Below, piece after piece: positions 1 to 6,380 of a DNA stretch of 29,495 nucleotides. The stretch's first letter is position 1; every line of letters starts with the position of its first letter. Under the pieces are notes generated by a model, which saw only the letters and a program-made list of their open reading frames with translations, searched no databases and was not told where the DNA came from. The translations under genes were made by a program, and so were the position numbers. Origin of the DNA: a virus; the IMG/VR virus record IMGVR_UViG_3300035670_000986, positions 1-29,495 of that record. One strand, 5' to 3'.

Positions 1-111
1 GCACTTGTCGCAGCTAAAGAAAGAGAGGCGTGTGCGAAGTTGTGCGAAGAGCTGTTACCCGGCAACGGTAGCCGGACAGCAGCAGCTATTAGAGCAAGGA
101 GTAAGCAATGA
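1..111 (+). CDS. C-terminal fragment of an unidentified phage protein
   Basis: An open frame runs in from the left edge and stops at a TGA at 109-111, overlapping the next ATG as ATGA. The visible 36 residues begin ALVAAKEREACAKLCEE and end AAAIRARSKQ. Short Ala/Glu/Arg-rich tails with a Cys-x3-Cys element and an 'AAAIRAR' end are common at the C-termini of small hypothetical proteins in phage early regions; that comparison is from memory. It is too short to assign a function. The ATGA overlap makes it the upstream member of the same operon as the following genes. Confidence 0.6.
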   Translation, partial: ALVAAKEREACAKLCEELLPGNGSRTAAAIRARSKQ

Positions 112-377
112 GTGGTGATCACAACAAGTATCAAAAAGCTAAAGGTGTTAAGAAAGGACTGTTTGATGACTTACCCATCGTTAACCATGAACGAGACAAA
201 GCGTGGGCAGCATTCATCAAGCGAAGAGATGTTAAAGCCATGATGAAAGGCAAAGAAGATTTTAAGTTTCCGCTCGATGGGTCGTATGACCTGTGGTGTA
301 TCGCTTGGGAGCAGGCTTGGCGTGAAGGTTTTTATGATGGTTGGAAAGAAGCAGGAGGAAAAATTCGTGAGCCCTGA
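108..377 (+). CDS. Small hypothetical phage protein, Trp-rich C-terminus
   Basis: An 89-residue protein of unknown function. The start is supported by an AGGAG element just upstream of the ATG and by the ATGA overlap with the preceding frame. The N-terminal 25 residues are Lys-rich and the middle is basic (KRRDVKAMMKGKEDFKF). The C-terminal third is a Trp-rich amphipathic helix with the pattern AWEQAWREGFYDGWKEAG. That spacing loosely recalls the helical repeat of ribosome-modulation-factor-like small proteins, but the match is weak and I do not assign it. It sits at the head of the visible replication operon and overlaps the next gene by 11 bases, so it is probably cotranscribed and translationally coupled. 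Confidence 0.7.
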   Translation: MSGDHNKYQKAKGVKKGLFDDLPIVNHERDKAWAAFIKRRDVKAMMKGKEDFKFPLDGSYDLWCIAWEQAWREGFYDGWKEAGGKIREP

Positions 378-576
378 TACAAAAGTAAAAATCAAATCAA
401 CAGGCGAGATTGGCTACGTTGTTAAGGTAGATGAGGATGGGTTCGTGTGCTTGCGCGTACCTTCTACCAACGGCTGGCCTTTCCCGCACTATGTGTTCCT
501 GCCACGCAATCAGATGCAAGTTGTTAAGCGTGATAAGCATGAAGACTTACAAGATGTTGAGGAGGCGCCATTTTGA
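367..576 (+). CDS. Small hypothetical protein with SH3/KOW-like beta pattern, GTG start
   Basis: A 69-residue protein. The same frame is open back to an ATG at 277, but that would overlap the preceding gene by about 100 bases and has no ribosome binding site. The GTG at 367 sits 8 bases after a perfect AGGAGG at 353-358, so I choose it. The sequence alternates short beta-like stretches with turns: VKIKSTGEIGYVVKVDEDG, a second strand around VCLRVPS, then an aromatic/proline segment WPFPHYVFLPRNQ. This resembles a small SH3- or KOW-type barrel, as in nucleic-acid-associated proteins, but no specific family is recognised. The TGA stop is shared with the TTG start of the next gene (TTGA). Confidence 0.75.
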   Translation: MSPDTKVKIKSTGEIGYVVKVDEDGFVCLRVPSTNGWPFPHYVFLPRNQMQVVKRDKHEDLQDVEEAPF

Positions 577-860
577 GAACACCAGAAGGCAAGGTCAAAG
601 ACAAAGTCGTCAAGATCCTTAAGCAGTACGGTGTGTATTACTTCTTCCCTGTAACAGGTGGTTACGGTGCGTCAGGCATACCTGACATCATCTGCTGTCA
701 CAATGGACGCTTCATTGCCATCGAGTGCAAAGCAGGGAAGAATAAGACGACACCCCTACAAGACGCGCACATTGCGCGTATTAGGGCAGCGGGTGGGGTA
801 GCAGTTGTTATTAACGAGGAGAACGTAGATGGACTTATTAACACAATCGGATGCGAGTGA
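573..860 (+). CDS. VRR-NUC domain endonuclease (TTG start)
   Basis: A 95-residue stand-alone VRR-NUC nuclease of the PD-(D/E)XK superfamily. The core is visible: GxPDII with catalytic Asp38, then a strand ending in the E-C-K triad Glu51 and Lys53, then Gln63 on the following helix. Stand-alone VRR-NUC proteins are common in phage replication modules and are thought to cut branched or flapped DNA during recombination and replication; characterised relatives act as structure-specific nucleases. The start is a TTG at 573, overlapping the upstream TGA as TTGA, with GGAGG at 561-565. No ATG or GTG fits as well. The next gene begins inside its last 32 bases. Family assignment is confident; the exact substrate is unknown. 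Confidence 0.9.
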   Translation: MRTPEGKVKDKVVKILKQYGVYYFFPVTGGYGASGIPDIICCHNGRFIAIECKAGKNKTTPLQDAHIARIRAAGGVAVVINEENVDGLINTIGCE

Positions 861-1062
861 CGCAGCACAGGAGCTTATAGCTCGTGCGGTTAAAAAAGAA
901 CTTGTTGGGGTCATGATCATGGTCGAGCCTGAATCAGGGAAGCTGCACATGATGGGGCTGAACGCTGACATGGAGGACATCGTCAACCTTATCTTTGAAG
1001 CACTGGCAAATGTGCAGAAACACTTCAAAGAAGACATGCGCCCTGACAGGACGTTGCAATGA
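829..1062 (+). CDS. Small hypothetical phage protein between VRR-NUC and DNA polymerase
   Basis: A 77-residue protein of unknown function. The start has a GAGGAG element 8-13 bases upstream (AACGAGGAGAACGTAG before the ATG). It begins with an acidic helix (DASDAAQELIARAVKKEL), followed by a hydrophobic strand VGVMIMVEPESG and a second helix ending in LANVQKHFKED. It overlaps the VRR-NUC gene by 32 bases and the polymerase gene by 4 bases (ATGA), so it is tightly coupled to both. Its position suggests an accessory role in replication, but that is inference from context only. No Cys, His cluster or membrane segment is visible. Confidence 0.75.
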   Translation: MDLLTQSDASDAAQELIARAVKKELVGVMIMVEPESGKLHMMGLNADMEDIVNLIFEALANVQKHFKEDMRPDRTLQ

Positions 1063-2996
1063 AAACACTTGTTGTTGATTTTGAAACACGGTGGGACAAG
1101 AAGTCATACACGCTCAGTAAGCTGACCACGGAGGAGTACATCAGGGACGAGCGGTTCAAAGCTTTCGGGTTGTGCGTTAAAGAGCTGGGCTCAGACGATG
1201 AACCTGTATGGATTTCTCACAAAGATATTCCTGAGTTCGTAGCATCGGTTGATTGGGCGAACACAGCGGTGCTGGCGCACAACGCGCAGTTTGATGTGGC
1301 GATCCTGTCATGGCGGTATGGGGCACAACCTGCACTGATCTTTGACTCGCTGTCTATGGCACGGGCGCTGCGCGGTGTGGAGGTGGGTAACAGTCTGGCT
1401 AAGCTGGCGCAGGAGTTTGGTCTGCCGCCTAAAGGTCAGGCTGTACACAGCACGGATGGGCTGGAGGAGCTGACCCCTGAGATTGAGAAAGAACTTGCTG
1501 AGTATTGTGCGCATGACACGTTCCTGTGTGAGGAGGTGTTCAACCGTCTGGTTGAGGGATACCCTGCCAAGGAACTCAAGCTGATTGACATGACGCTGAA
1601 GATGTTCACGCAGCCTCGGCTGATGCTGGACGTGGAGTTACTGAAAGAAGCTATCACTGATGAGGAGCGCAGACGTGGAGAACTATTGGGACGACTCGGT
1701 GTGGATGACAGCGCACTGGCGAGTAGTGATCGATTTGCAGATCTTCTCCGTGGATTGGGAGTGGAACCACCAACGAAGATCAGTAAGACCACGGGCAGAC
1801 CAGCTTATGCTTTTGCTAAGAACGACGCACTGTTCCAGGCTATGCTCAACGGTGATAACGAGGAACTTGCCCTGCTGTGCGAAGCAAGGCTCAGAGTTAA
1901 ATCAACGCTTGAAAGAACCCGTGCACAGCGATTCGTTGATATTGCATCGAGAGGCACACTGCCCGTTCCCCTTAATTACTACGGGGCTCATACGGGGCGA
2001 TGGTCAGCCAGTAGAGGTTCAGGGCTCAATCTCCAAAATCTCAAACGTGGGTCTTTCTTACGACGTTCCATTCTGGCTCCAGAAGGTCACAGCTTCGTCG
2101 TCTGCGACCTCTCCCAAATCGAACCCCGAGTCCTCGCATGGATCGCCGGATACGAAGAACTGCTAAACATCTTCAGGAGTGGGCAGGACGCATACGCTGC
2201 GTTCGGTGCACAGATGTTCGGCATACCCAACCTGTCCAAGGAGAGTCACCCTGAGCTACGACAGTCTGCCAAATCAGCGCTGCTGGGCGCTGGTTACGGT
2301 ATGGGTTGGTCGTCATTTGCTGCGCAGTTGTTGACAGGATTCCTCGGCGCACCACCCATGCGCTACGACAAAGCGTTTGCTAAACAAGTTGGTGTAACCG
2401 CAGTCACCGCGCACAAATTCCTGCACGACAAAGAAGCAATGGCTCGGCTGGAGAAGATACCGCACACCTGTACTGATGAAGAGCTGTTCGTCCATGCACT
2501 AGCTGCCAAGGCGATCATCGACAAGTACCGTCATGCGGCGCAGTTGGTGAAGGACTTCTGGGCGTTCTGTCAGTCAGCTATTGATGAGTGTTTGGTGAAG
2601 GGCAAGGACTTTTCATATAAAGGACTGCACTTCAGCAAGGAACAAATCCTCTTGCCAAACGGTATGAAGCTGCGCTATCCTGACATCCGAATCTCGAAAG
2701 AGAAAGGGGTGGTTTATGGCCCCGACGAGACTAAGCTGTATGGCGGGAAGCTGACCGAAAACATCGTTCAGGCGCTAGCTCGTATTGTGATGACCGATGG
2801 GATGCTGAGAACTCAAAAGAGGTACTCAGTGTGTTTAACCGTGCACGATGAAGAAGTAGTCATCGTGCCAGATGCCTATGTCCAAGAGGCAGAGCAGTGG
2901 GTTTTGGAACAGATGACCGTTGTACCGAAGTACATGCCGGGGTTACCTCTGGCAGCAGAAGTTAGTTCAGCAAAGCGTTATGGTGACGCAAAATAA
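1059..2996 (+). CDS. Family A DNA polymerase with 3'-5' exonuclease domain
   Basis: The phage replicative DNA polymerase, 645 residues, comparable to T7-type polymerases and lacking a 5'-3' exonuclease domain. The N-terminal DnaQ-like proofreading domain is intact: Exo I DFET (Asp7, Glu9), Exo II HNAQFD (Asp79) and Exo III YCAHD (Asp153). The palm has motif A DLSQIEPRV (Asp350, Glu355), motif B RQSAKSALLGAGYG (Arg401, Lys405, Tyr413) and motif C VHDEE (His596, Asp597, Glu598). Motif B has Leu409 where E. coli Pol I has Phe762 and T7 has Tyr526. This residue controls nucleotide selectivity and speed, and Leu variants are a recognised class in virus metagenomes. The start overlaps the upstream stop as ATGA. 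The family is certain; the replicative role is inferred from absence of another polymerase in the window. Confidence 0.97.
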   Translation: MKTLVVDFETRWDKKSYTLSKLTTEEYIRDERFKAFGLCVKELGSDDEPVWISHKDIPEFVASVDWANTAVLAHNAQFDVAILSWRYGAQPALIFDSLSMARALRGVEVGNSLAKLAQEFGLPPKGQAVHSTDGLEELTPEIEKELAEYCAHDTFLCEEVFNRLVEGYPAKELKLIDMTLKMFTQPRLMLDVELLKEAITDEERRRGELLGRLGVDDSALASSDRFADLLRGLGVEPPTKISKTTGRPAYAFAKNDALFQAMLNGDNEELALLCEARLRVKSTLERTRAQRFVDIASRGTLPVPLNYYGAHTGRWSASRGSGLNLQNLKRGSFLRRSILAPEGHSFVVCDLSQIEPRVLAWIAGYEELLNIFRSGQDAYAAFGAQMFGIPNLSKESHPELRQSAKSALLGAGYGMGWSSFAAQLLTGFLGAPPMRYDKAFAKQVGVTAVTAHKFLHDKEAMARLEKIPHTCTDEELFVHALAAKAIIDKYRHAAQLVKDFWAFCQSAIDECLVKGKDFSYKGLHFSKEQILLPNGMKLRYPDIRISKEKGVVYGPDETKLYGGKLTENIVQALARIVMTDGMLRTQKRYSVCLTVHDEEVVIVPDAYVQEAEQWVLEQMTVVPKYMPGLPLAAEVSSAKRYGDAK

Positions 2997-3006
2997 AGGA
3001 GAGTAA

Positions 3007-3291
3007 ATGGACATACCCAAGACAATACGGGTCGGTAACAAACGCTACACCATTAAGCTGCAACACGTTGACGAGCCATACACGACAGGCTACACCGTGG
3101 ACAACTTAATTGTTATAGCGTCCAGCAACAAGACCAAGCACACGACAGAGAACGAACGTGCCCTGACGTTCTGGCATGAGTTGACGCATGTCATCCTCGA
3201 TCATGTGCGCCCCAAGTTATCCAACGACGAACAGTTTGTCGAGCACTTTGCAGAGACAATGCACCAGATCGTCAAGTCAGCGAGGTTCTAA
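3007..3291 (+). CDS. Small HExxH zinc peptidase-like protein
   Basis: A 94-residue protein with the zinc-binding motif HELTH (His57, Glu58, His61), followed by ILDH and then an EHFAE segment (Glu79, His80, Glu83) that could give the third metal ligand. The arrangement resembles minimal ImmA/IrrE-like or SprT-like metallopeptidase cores, with a beta-rich N-terminus (TIRVGNKRYTIKLQHV) in front of the active helix. ImmA-like peptidases cleave repressors. In phages, small stand-alone versions are common next to replication genes and their targets are unknown. AAAGGAGAG lies just upstream of the ATG. The TAA overlaps the next ATG by one base (TAATG). The metal site is clear; whether it is an active protease is not shown by the sequence. 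Confidence 0.85.
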   Translation: MDIPKTIRVGNKRYTIKLQHVDEPYTTGYTVDNLIVIASSNKTKHTTENERALTFWHELTHVILDHVRPKLSNDEQFVEHFAETMHQIVKSARF

Positions 3292-3950
3292 TGAAAGCAT
3301 GGTCCCACTCAGCACTCAAAGACTTTGAAGGGTGTGCAAGACGTTATCACGAAGTACGGGTGTTAAAGAATTACGTACAGAAACCCACTGAACAAATCCG
3401 CTACGGTAAAGAGTTACACAAAGCCGCAGAAGATTACGTAAAAGATAACACCCCCATACCTCCACAGTTCTCGTACGTGCAGCCTACGATTGATGCGCTG
3501 CTTGCAAAGCCGGGGACTAAGTACGCTGAGCATGAGATGGGGCTGACCGTAGACCTGCGCCCATGTGGTTTCAAAGATGAGAACTGTTGGGTGCGTGGTA
3601 TTGCTGACTTGTTAATCGTTGATGAGGAGAGTCTGACTGCATGGGTGGTGGACTACAAGACGGGTAAGGACAAATACCCTGACAAAGAACAACTCACGCT
3701 CATGTCACTCATGGTGTTCGCACACTTCCCGATCATACGTATGGTGAAGTCTGCTCTGTTATTTGTAGTGAAAGACACAATGGTCAAGCACAAGGTCATG
3801 CTTGAAGAAGCCACGACTTATTGGCAGGACTATCGTGAACGGGTAGCGCGTCTTGAAGCAGCGTTTGCTAACAACGTGTGGAACCCAACCGCAACACCAC
3901 TATGTCCGTGGTGTCCTGTAAAGACTTGCGAATTTAATAAGGGGTATTGA
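3291..3950 (+). CDS. Cas4/RecB-like PD-(D/E)XK nuclease with four-cysteine Fe-S site
   Basis: A 219-residue single-strand-type exonuclease of the PD-(D/E)XK superfamily. The N-terminus begins with the RecB-family 'SxSxLxxFExCxRRY' pattern, here WSHSALKDFEGCARRYH. His43 lies in YGKELH, Asp106 in RGIADLL, Asp121 and Lys123 in VVDYKTGK and Gln134 follows, which completes the catalytic set. Cys15 together with C-terminal Cys205, Cys208 and Cys213 matches the 4Fe-4S arrangement of Cas4 and AddB. In phages these proteins (including the DUF2800 group) sit beside polymerase, SSB and SNF2 helicase genes and probably process DNA ends for recombination. There is no CRISPR array or Cas1 here, so an adaptation role is not supported. 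Confidence 0.92.
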   Translation: MKAWSHSALKDFEGCARRYHEVRVLKNYVQKPTEQIRYGKELHKAAEDYVKDNTPIPPQFSYVQPTIDALLAKPGTKYAEHEMGLTVDLRPCGFKDENCWVRGIADLLIVDEESLTAWVVDYKTGKDKYPDKEQLTLMSLMVFAHFPIIRMVKSALLFVVKDTMVKHKVMLEEATTYWQDYRERVARLEAAFANNVWNPTATPLCPWCPVKTCEFNKGY

Positions 3951-3951
3951 T

Positions 3952-4191
3952 ATGACACAAGTAAACGGCAAACGTGATTACAAACACGCTTATAAATTAC
4001 AGAAGAAATCAGGGGAAACCAAAGATCAGATTGAGCGCCAACGCGCAAGGAGAATGTATGACAAAGAAGGCATCGACCGTAGTGGTAAGCACATCGATCA
4101 CACCAACCCCATTCGTAATGGAGGAACTTCCAGTAAAGGAAACACAAGACTCAGACTCCCAAATAAAAATATGGCTGACAACGGCAAGTAA
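3952..4191 (+). CDS. Small HNH-like endonuclease protein
   Basis: A 79-residue basic protein. The N-terminus RDYKHAYKLQKKSGETKDQ is Lys-rich and typical of a group of short phage HNH proteins I recognise by pattern. The likely active site is KHIDHTNPIRNGG followed by KGNTRLRLPNKN, with Asp49, His50 and Asn64 in the positions used by HNH beta-beta-alpha-metal folds. The second zinc-ribbon-type Cys pair found in many homing nucleases is absent. It starts 2 bases after the preceding TGA. Small HNH proteins of this type can be structure-specific or nicking nucleases, and activity is unproven here. The C-terminus ends soon after the conserved Asn, so a final metal-binding His is not obvious; the protein may be minimal or degenerate. 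Confidence 0.75.
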   Translation: MTQVNGKRDYKHAYKLQKKSGETKDQIERQRARRMYDKEGIDRSGKHIDHTNPIRNGGTSSKGNTRLRLPNKNMADNGK

Positions 4192-4387
4192 CGATGAGTT
4201 GATTGCTTTGTGGGACGCACGTTATGGCGATGGCTGGCGTATCTCACATTTAGAAAGCATAACGCTTGCGTGGGATGACACTTTTGATGTTGCGTTTACC
4301 AGAGAAATGTCACGCAGAGGATTGATTGAAAGACACCATCACATGGCCGAGCAAGTAACCCTGTACAAACTAAAATGCAAATCATAG
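4058..4387 (+). CDS. Hypothetical protein nested at its 5' end in the HNH gene
   Basis: A protein of about 109 residues, function unknown. The frame is open from 3974 and the true start is uncertain. ATG 4058 has a good AAGGAG 5 bases upstream but overlaps the HNH gene by 134 bases. ATG 4118 gives an 89-residue protein with less overlap but no clear Shine-Dalgarno site. The globular part appears to begin near TTASNDELIALWDARYGDGW and continues to RGLIERHHHMAEQVTLYKL, a short alpha/beta protein. The Ser/Thr-rich N-terminus implied by the 4058 start looks like out-of-frame HNH sequence, which favours the shorter product. It overlaps the helicase start by 13 bases and is probably part of the same operon. 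Confidence 0.6.
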   Translation: MTKKASTVVVSTSITPTPFVMEELPVKETQDSDSQIKIWLTTASNDELIALWDARYGDGWRISHLESITLAWDDTFDVAFTREMSRRGLIERHHHMAEQVTLYKLKCKS

Positions 4388-5937
4388 AAAATAAAGCAGT
4401 GTTACTCAGGACACGCAAGCCTGACAAATACACTGTCATACCAAGGAGTAAGCACCTCGGAGAGATAGCGCCCGGACTGCATGAGGTGCTCGTGTTCTGG
4501 GGTTTGGACGAGATGCGTGTCTTGCGTAATCTGGGTGTTAAAGCTGTGCCGTCCCCCATCAAGGCTAAGTATGATTGGCCGGGAAAACACAAACCGTTTG
4601 CACATCAGATTGAAACCGCATCGTTCTTAACACTACATCGTCGAGCGTTTGTGTTTAACGACCCCGGTACAGGTAAGACGCTGTCTGCGCTGTGGGCTGC
4701 TGACTACTTGATGAGGAAAGGTTACGTAAGACGTTGTCTTATCTTGTGCCCTCTGTCCATCATGCACGATGCGTGGATGAACGGTATCAGTAAGAGTGTT
4801 ATTCATCGCAGTGCTATCGTGGCGCATCATCAGCAAGCAGTGCGGCGTATTGAGATGGTGCAGGGGGACTATGAGTTTGTCATCATTAATTATGACGGAC
4901 TGAACCTGATTGCTGATGAAGTTAAGGCAGACGGAAGGTTTGATCTTATTGTTGTAGATGAAGCGAATGCTTATAAAAATGTGAGCACTCGCCGGTGGAA
5001 AACGCTCAGTAAGTTACTTACACCGCAAACATATCTGTGGATGATGACTGGCACTCCTGCTTCGCAGTCTCCGCTTGATGCGTATGGCTTAGCTAAGCTT
5101 GTTAACCCAACGGGTGTGCCAAGTTTCTTTACGGCATGGCGTGATAAGACGATGAATAAGATCACGCAGTTTAAGTGGGCTCCCAAAAAGCAAGCCGCTC
5201 AACTTGTGTTTGATGCGCTGCATCCTGCAATACGTTATACAAAAGAAGAATGTACTGACTTGCCGCCTGTGCTTGTTGAGACACGTGACATACCGTTGAC
5301 GCCTCAACAAAGAAAATACTACATGCTGCTTAAGGAACTTATGCTAGTGCAGGCTGCGGGGGAAACAATCACAGCCGTTAATGCTGCGGCAGGGGTCAGT
5401 AAGTTATTGCAGATCAGCGCTGGTGCAGCGTACACAGACGGTCGAGAAGTTGTGGAGTTTGATTGCAGCCCACGTCTGTCCGTGCTCATGGAGGTGCTAG
5501 AAGAAACGAAACGCAAGGTGCTGGTGTTTGCCCCCTTCAGGCACAGTATTGACACAATCCATAACTATCTCAACAAGCACGGTGTTGCTAACGAGTTGAT
5601 ACATGGTGACGTGTCGGTAAAAAAGAGAACAGATATATTCAAGCGTTTCCAGACTGAAGACGCTCCGCGTGTTCTGGTGATTCAGCCACAAGCTGCATCA
5701 CATGGGGTAACGCTGACTGCTGCGGATACTGTCATCTTCTGGGGTCCAGTGATGTCTGTTGAGACTTATAAACAATGTATCGCTCGTTCAGATCGTATCG
5801 GACAGGACTCAACCAAGGTGACCGTCATTCACCTACAAGGCAGTGACATTGAGCGCAAGATGTTTAAGGTGTTGGAGGAGCGTGTGGACGACCACTCCAT
5901 GTTGATAAAACTTTATGAATCGGAGGTTGCACGATGA
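4375..5937 (+). CDS. SNF2-type superfamily 2 DNA helicase/translocase
   Basis: A 520-residue SF2 ATPase of the SNF2/DEAD-like group found in phage replication modules. Motifs in order: the Q-region KPFAHQIETASFL, Walker A NDPGTGKT (Lys101, Thr102), a DEAH-type Walker B VVDEAN (Asp195, Glu196), motif III MMTGTPA (225-229), motif V region around PQAASHGVTLTAADTVIFW and motif VI QCIARSDRIGQ (Arg471, Arg474, Gln477). The RIGQ ending is characteristic of SNF2 family proteins, which move along duplex DNA rather than classically unwinding it. It is compact, with no added chromatin-type domains. Next to Cas4-like and VRR-NUC nucleases it probably helps recombination or branch migration. The ATG at 4375 has only a weak ribosome binding site and overlaps the upstream gene, which suggests coupling. 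Confidence 0.94.
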   Translation: MQIIENKAVLLRTRKPDKYTVIPRSKHLGEIAPGLHEVLVFWGLDEMRVLRNLGVKAVPSPIKAKYDWPGKHKPFAHQIETASFLTLHRRAFVFNDPGTGKTLSALWAADYLMRKGYVRRCLILCPLSIMHDAWMNGISKSVIHRSAIVAHHQQAVRRIEMVQGDYEFVIINYDGLNLIADEVKADGRFDLIVVDEANAYKNVSTRRWKTLSKLLTPQTYLWMMTGTPASQSPLDAYGLAKLVNPTGVPSFFTAWRDKTMNKITQFKWAPKKQAAQLVFDALHPAIRYTKEECTDLPPVLVETRDIPLTPQQRKYYMLLKELMLVQAAGETITAVNAAAGVSKLLQISAGAAYTDGREVVEFDCSPRLSVLMEVLEETKRKVLVFAPFRHSIDTIHNYLNKHGVANELIHGDVSVKKRTDIFKRFQTEDAPRVLVIQPQAASHGVTLTAADTVIFWGPVMSVETYKQCIARSDRIGQDSTKVTVIHLQGSDIERKMFKVLEERVDDHSMLIKLYESEVAR

Positions 5938-5954
5938 CAGATTGCATGTATAAT
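5927..5954 (+). promoter_or_regulatory. Candidate sigma70-type promoter before the coiled-coil/SSB gene pair
   Basis: A perfect TATAAT lies at 5949-5954, and TTGCAC lies at 5927-5932 with a 16-base spacer. The -35 element overlaps the final codons of the helicase gene, and the -10 falls in the 44-base gap before the next gene, which has AAAGGAGAG ahead of its ATG at 5982. This is one of the few non-coding gaps in the left arm. A promoter here would allow the downstream SSB-like gene, a product needed in large amounts, to be expressed above the rest of the operon. The assignment is by sequence match only. Confidence 0.55.
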
Positions 5955-5981
5955 CTTTGACATAACAAAAGGAGAGATGAT

Positions 5982-6380
5982 ATGGAACAAATTCCAATGG
6001 ACAAGTTGGCGCGTGTGTATCTCAAGATACGTTCGCGTATTCAGCAACTTACACAGCAGTACGAGTCTGAGGTTGAAGAACTGAAGGCGCAGCAAGATGA
6101 AGTCAAGACTGCGCTCAAGGATCAATTGATGGCTCTTGGAAGTAAGTCGGTGCGAACCGACCAAGGAACTGTGATCTTGTCTACCAAGACACGGTATTTC
6201 ACACAAGACTGGGATTCATTCAAGCAGTTTGTTACGGAGCATGATGCGCTCGATTTATTTGAGCGGCGTATTCATCAAAGCAACATGGCAAAGTTTCTTG
6301 AAGAAAATCCTTCTCTTGTACCCCCCGGTCTTAACTCTGATAAAGAGTATGACGTATCTGTAAGGAAACCTACTAAATGA
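5982..6380 (+). CDS. Conserved phage coiled-coil protein upstream of SSB
   Basis: A 132-residue protein. Residues 8-50 form a charged coiled coil (KIRSRIQQLTQQYESEVEEL onward). A second half follows with SVRTDQGTVILSTKTRY, a DWDSFKQFVTEHDALDLFERR segment and the ending PSLVPPGLNSDKEYDVSVRK. I have the impression of similar proteins ending 'LPPGL..' placed directly before SSB-like genes in other phages, but no function is assigned. The last codon overlaps the SSB start as ATGA, so the two are likely made together, and a direct partnership with the SSB is a reasonable guess. It is the first gene after the candidate promoter at 5927-5954. Confidence 0.85.
   Translation: MEQIPMDKLARVYLKIRSRIQQLTQQYESEVEELKAQQDEVKTALKDQLMALGSKSVRTDQGTVILSTKTRYFTQDWDSFKQFVTEHDALDLFERRIHQSNMAKFLEENPSLVPPGLNSDKEYDVSVRKPTK

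Noticed and set aside
277-366. Upstream extension of the 367-576 gene to ATG 277
   Set aside because: It would overlap the preceding gene by about 100 bases with no ribosome binding site, while GTG 367 has a perfect AGGAGG.
1660-2166. 168-codon plus-strand frame inside the DNA polymerase
   Set aside because: Out of frame within an intact polymerase with all motifs present; no ribosome binding site.
3291-3950. CRISPR adaptation role for the Cas4-like nuclease
   Set aside because: No array, Cas1, Cas2 or effector gene in the window; phage replication context explains it better.
5934-5960. Eight-codon frame ATG 5934 to TGA in the gap before the coiled-coil gene
   Set aside because: Too short to support, and it overlaps the candidate promoter; could only be a leader peptide by speculation.
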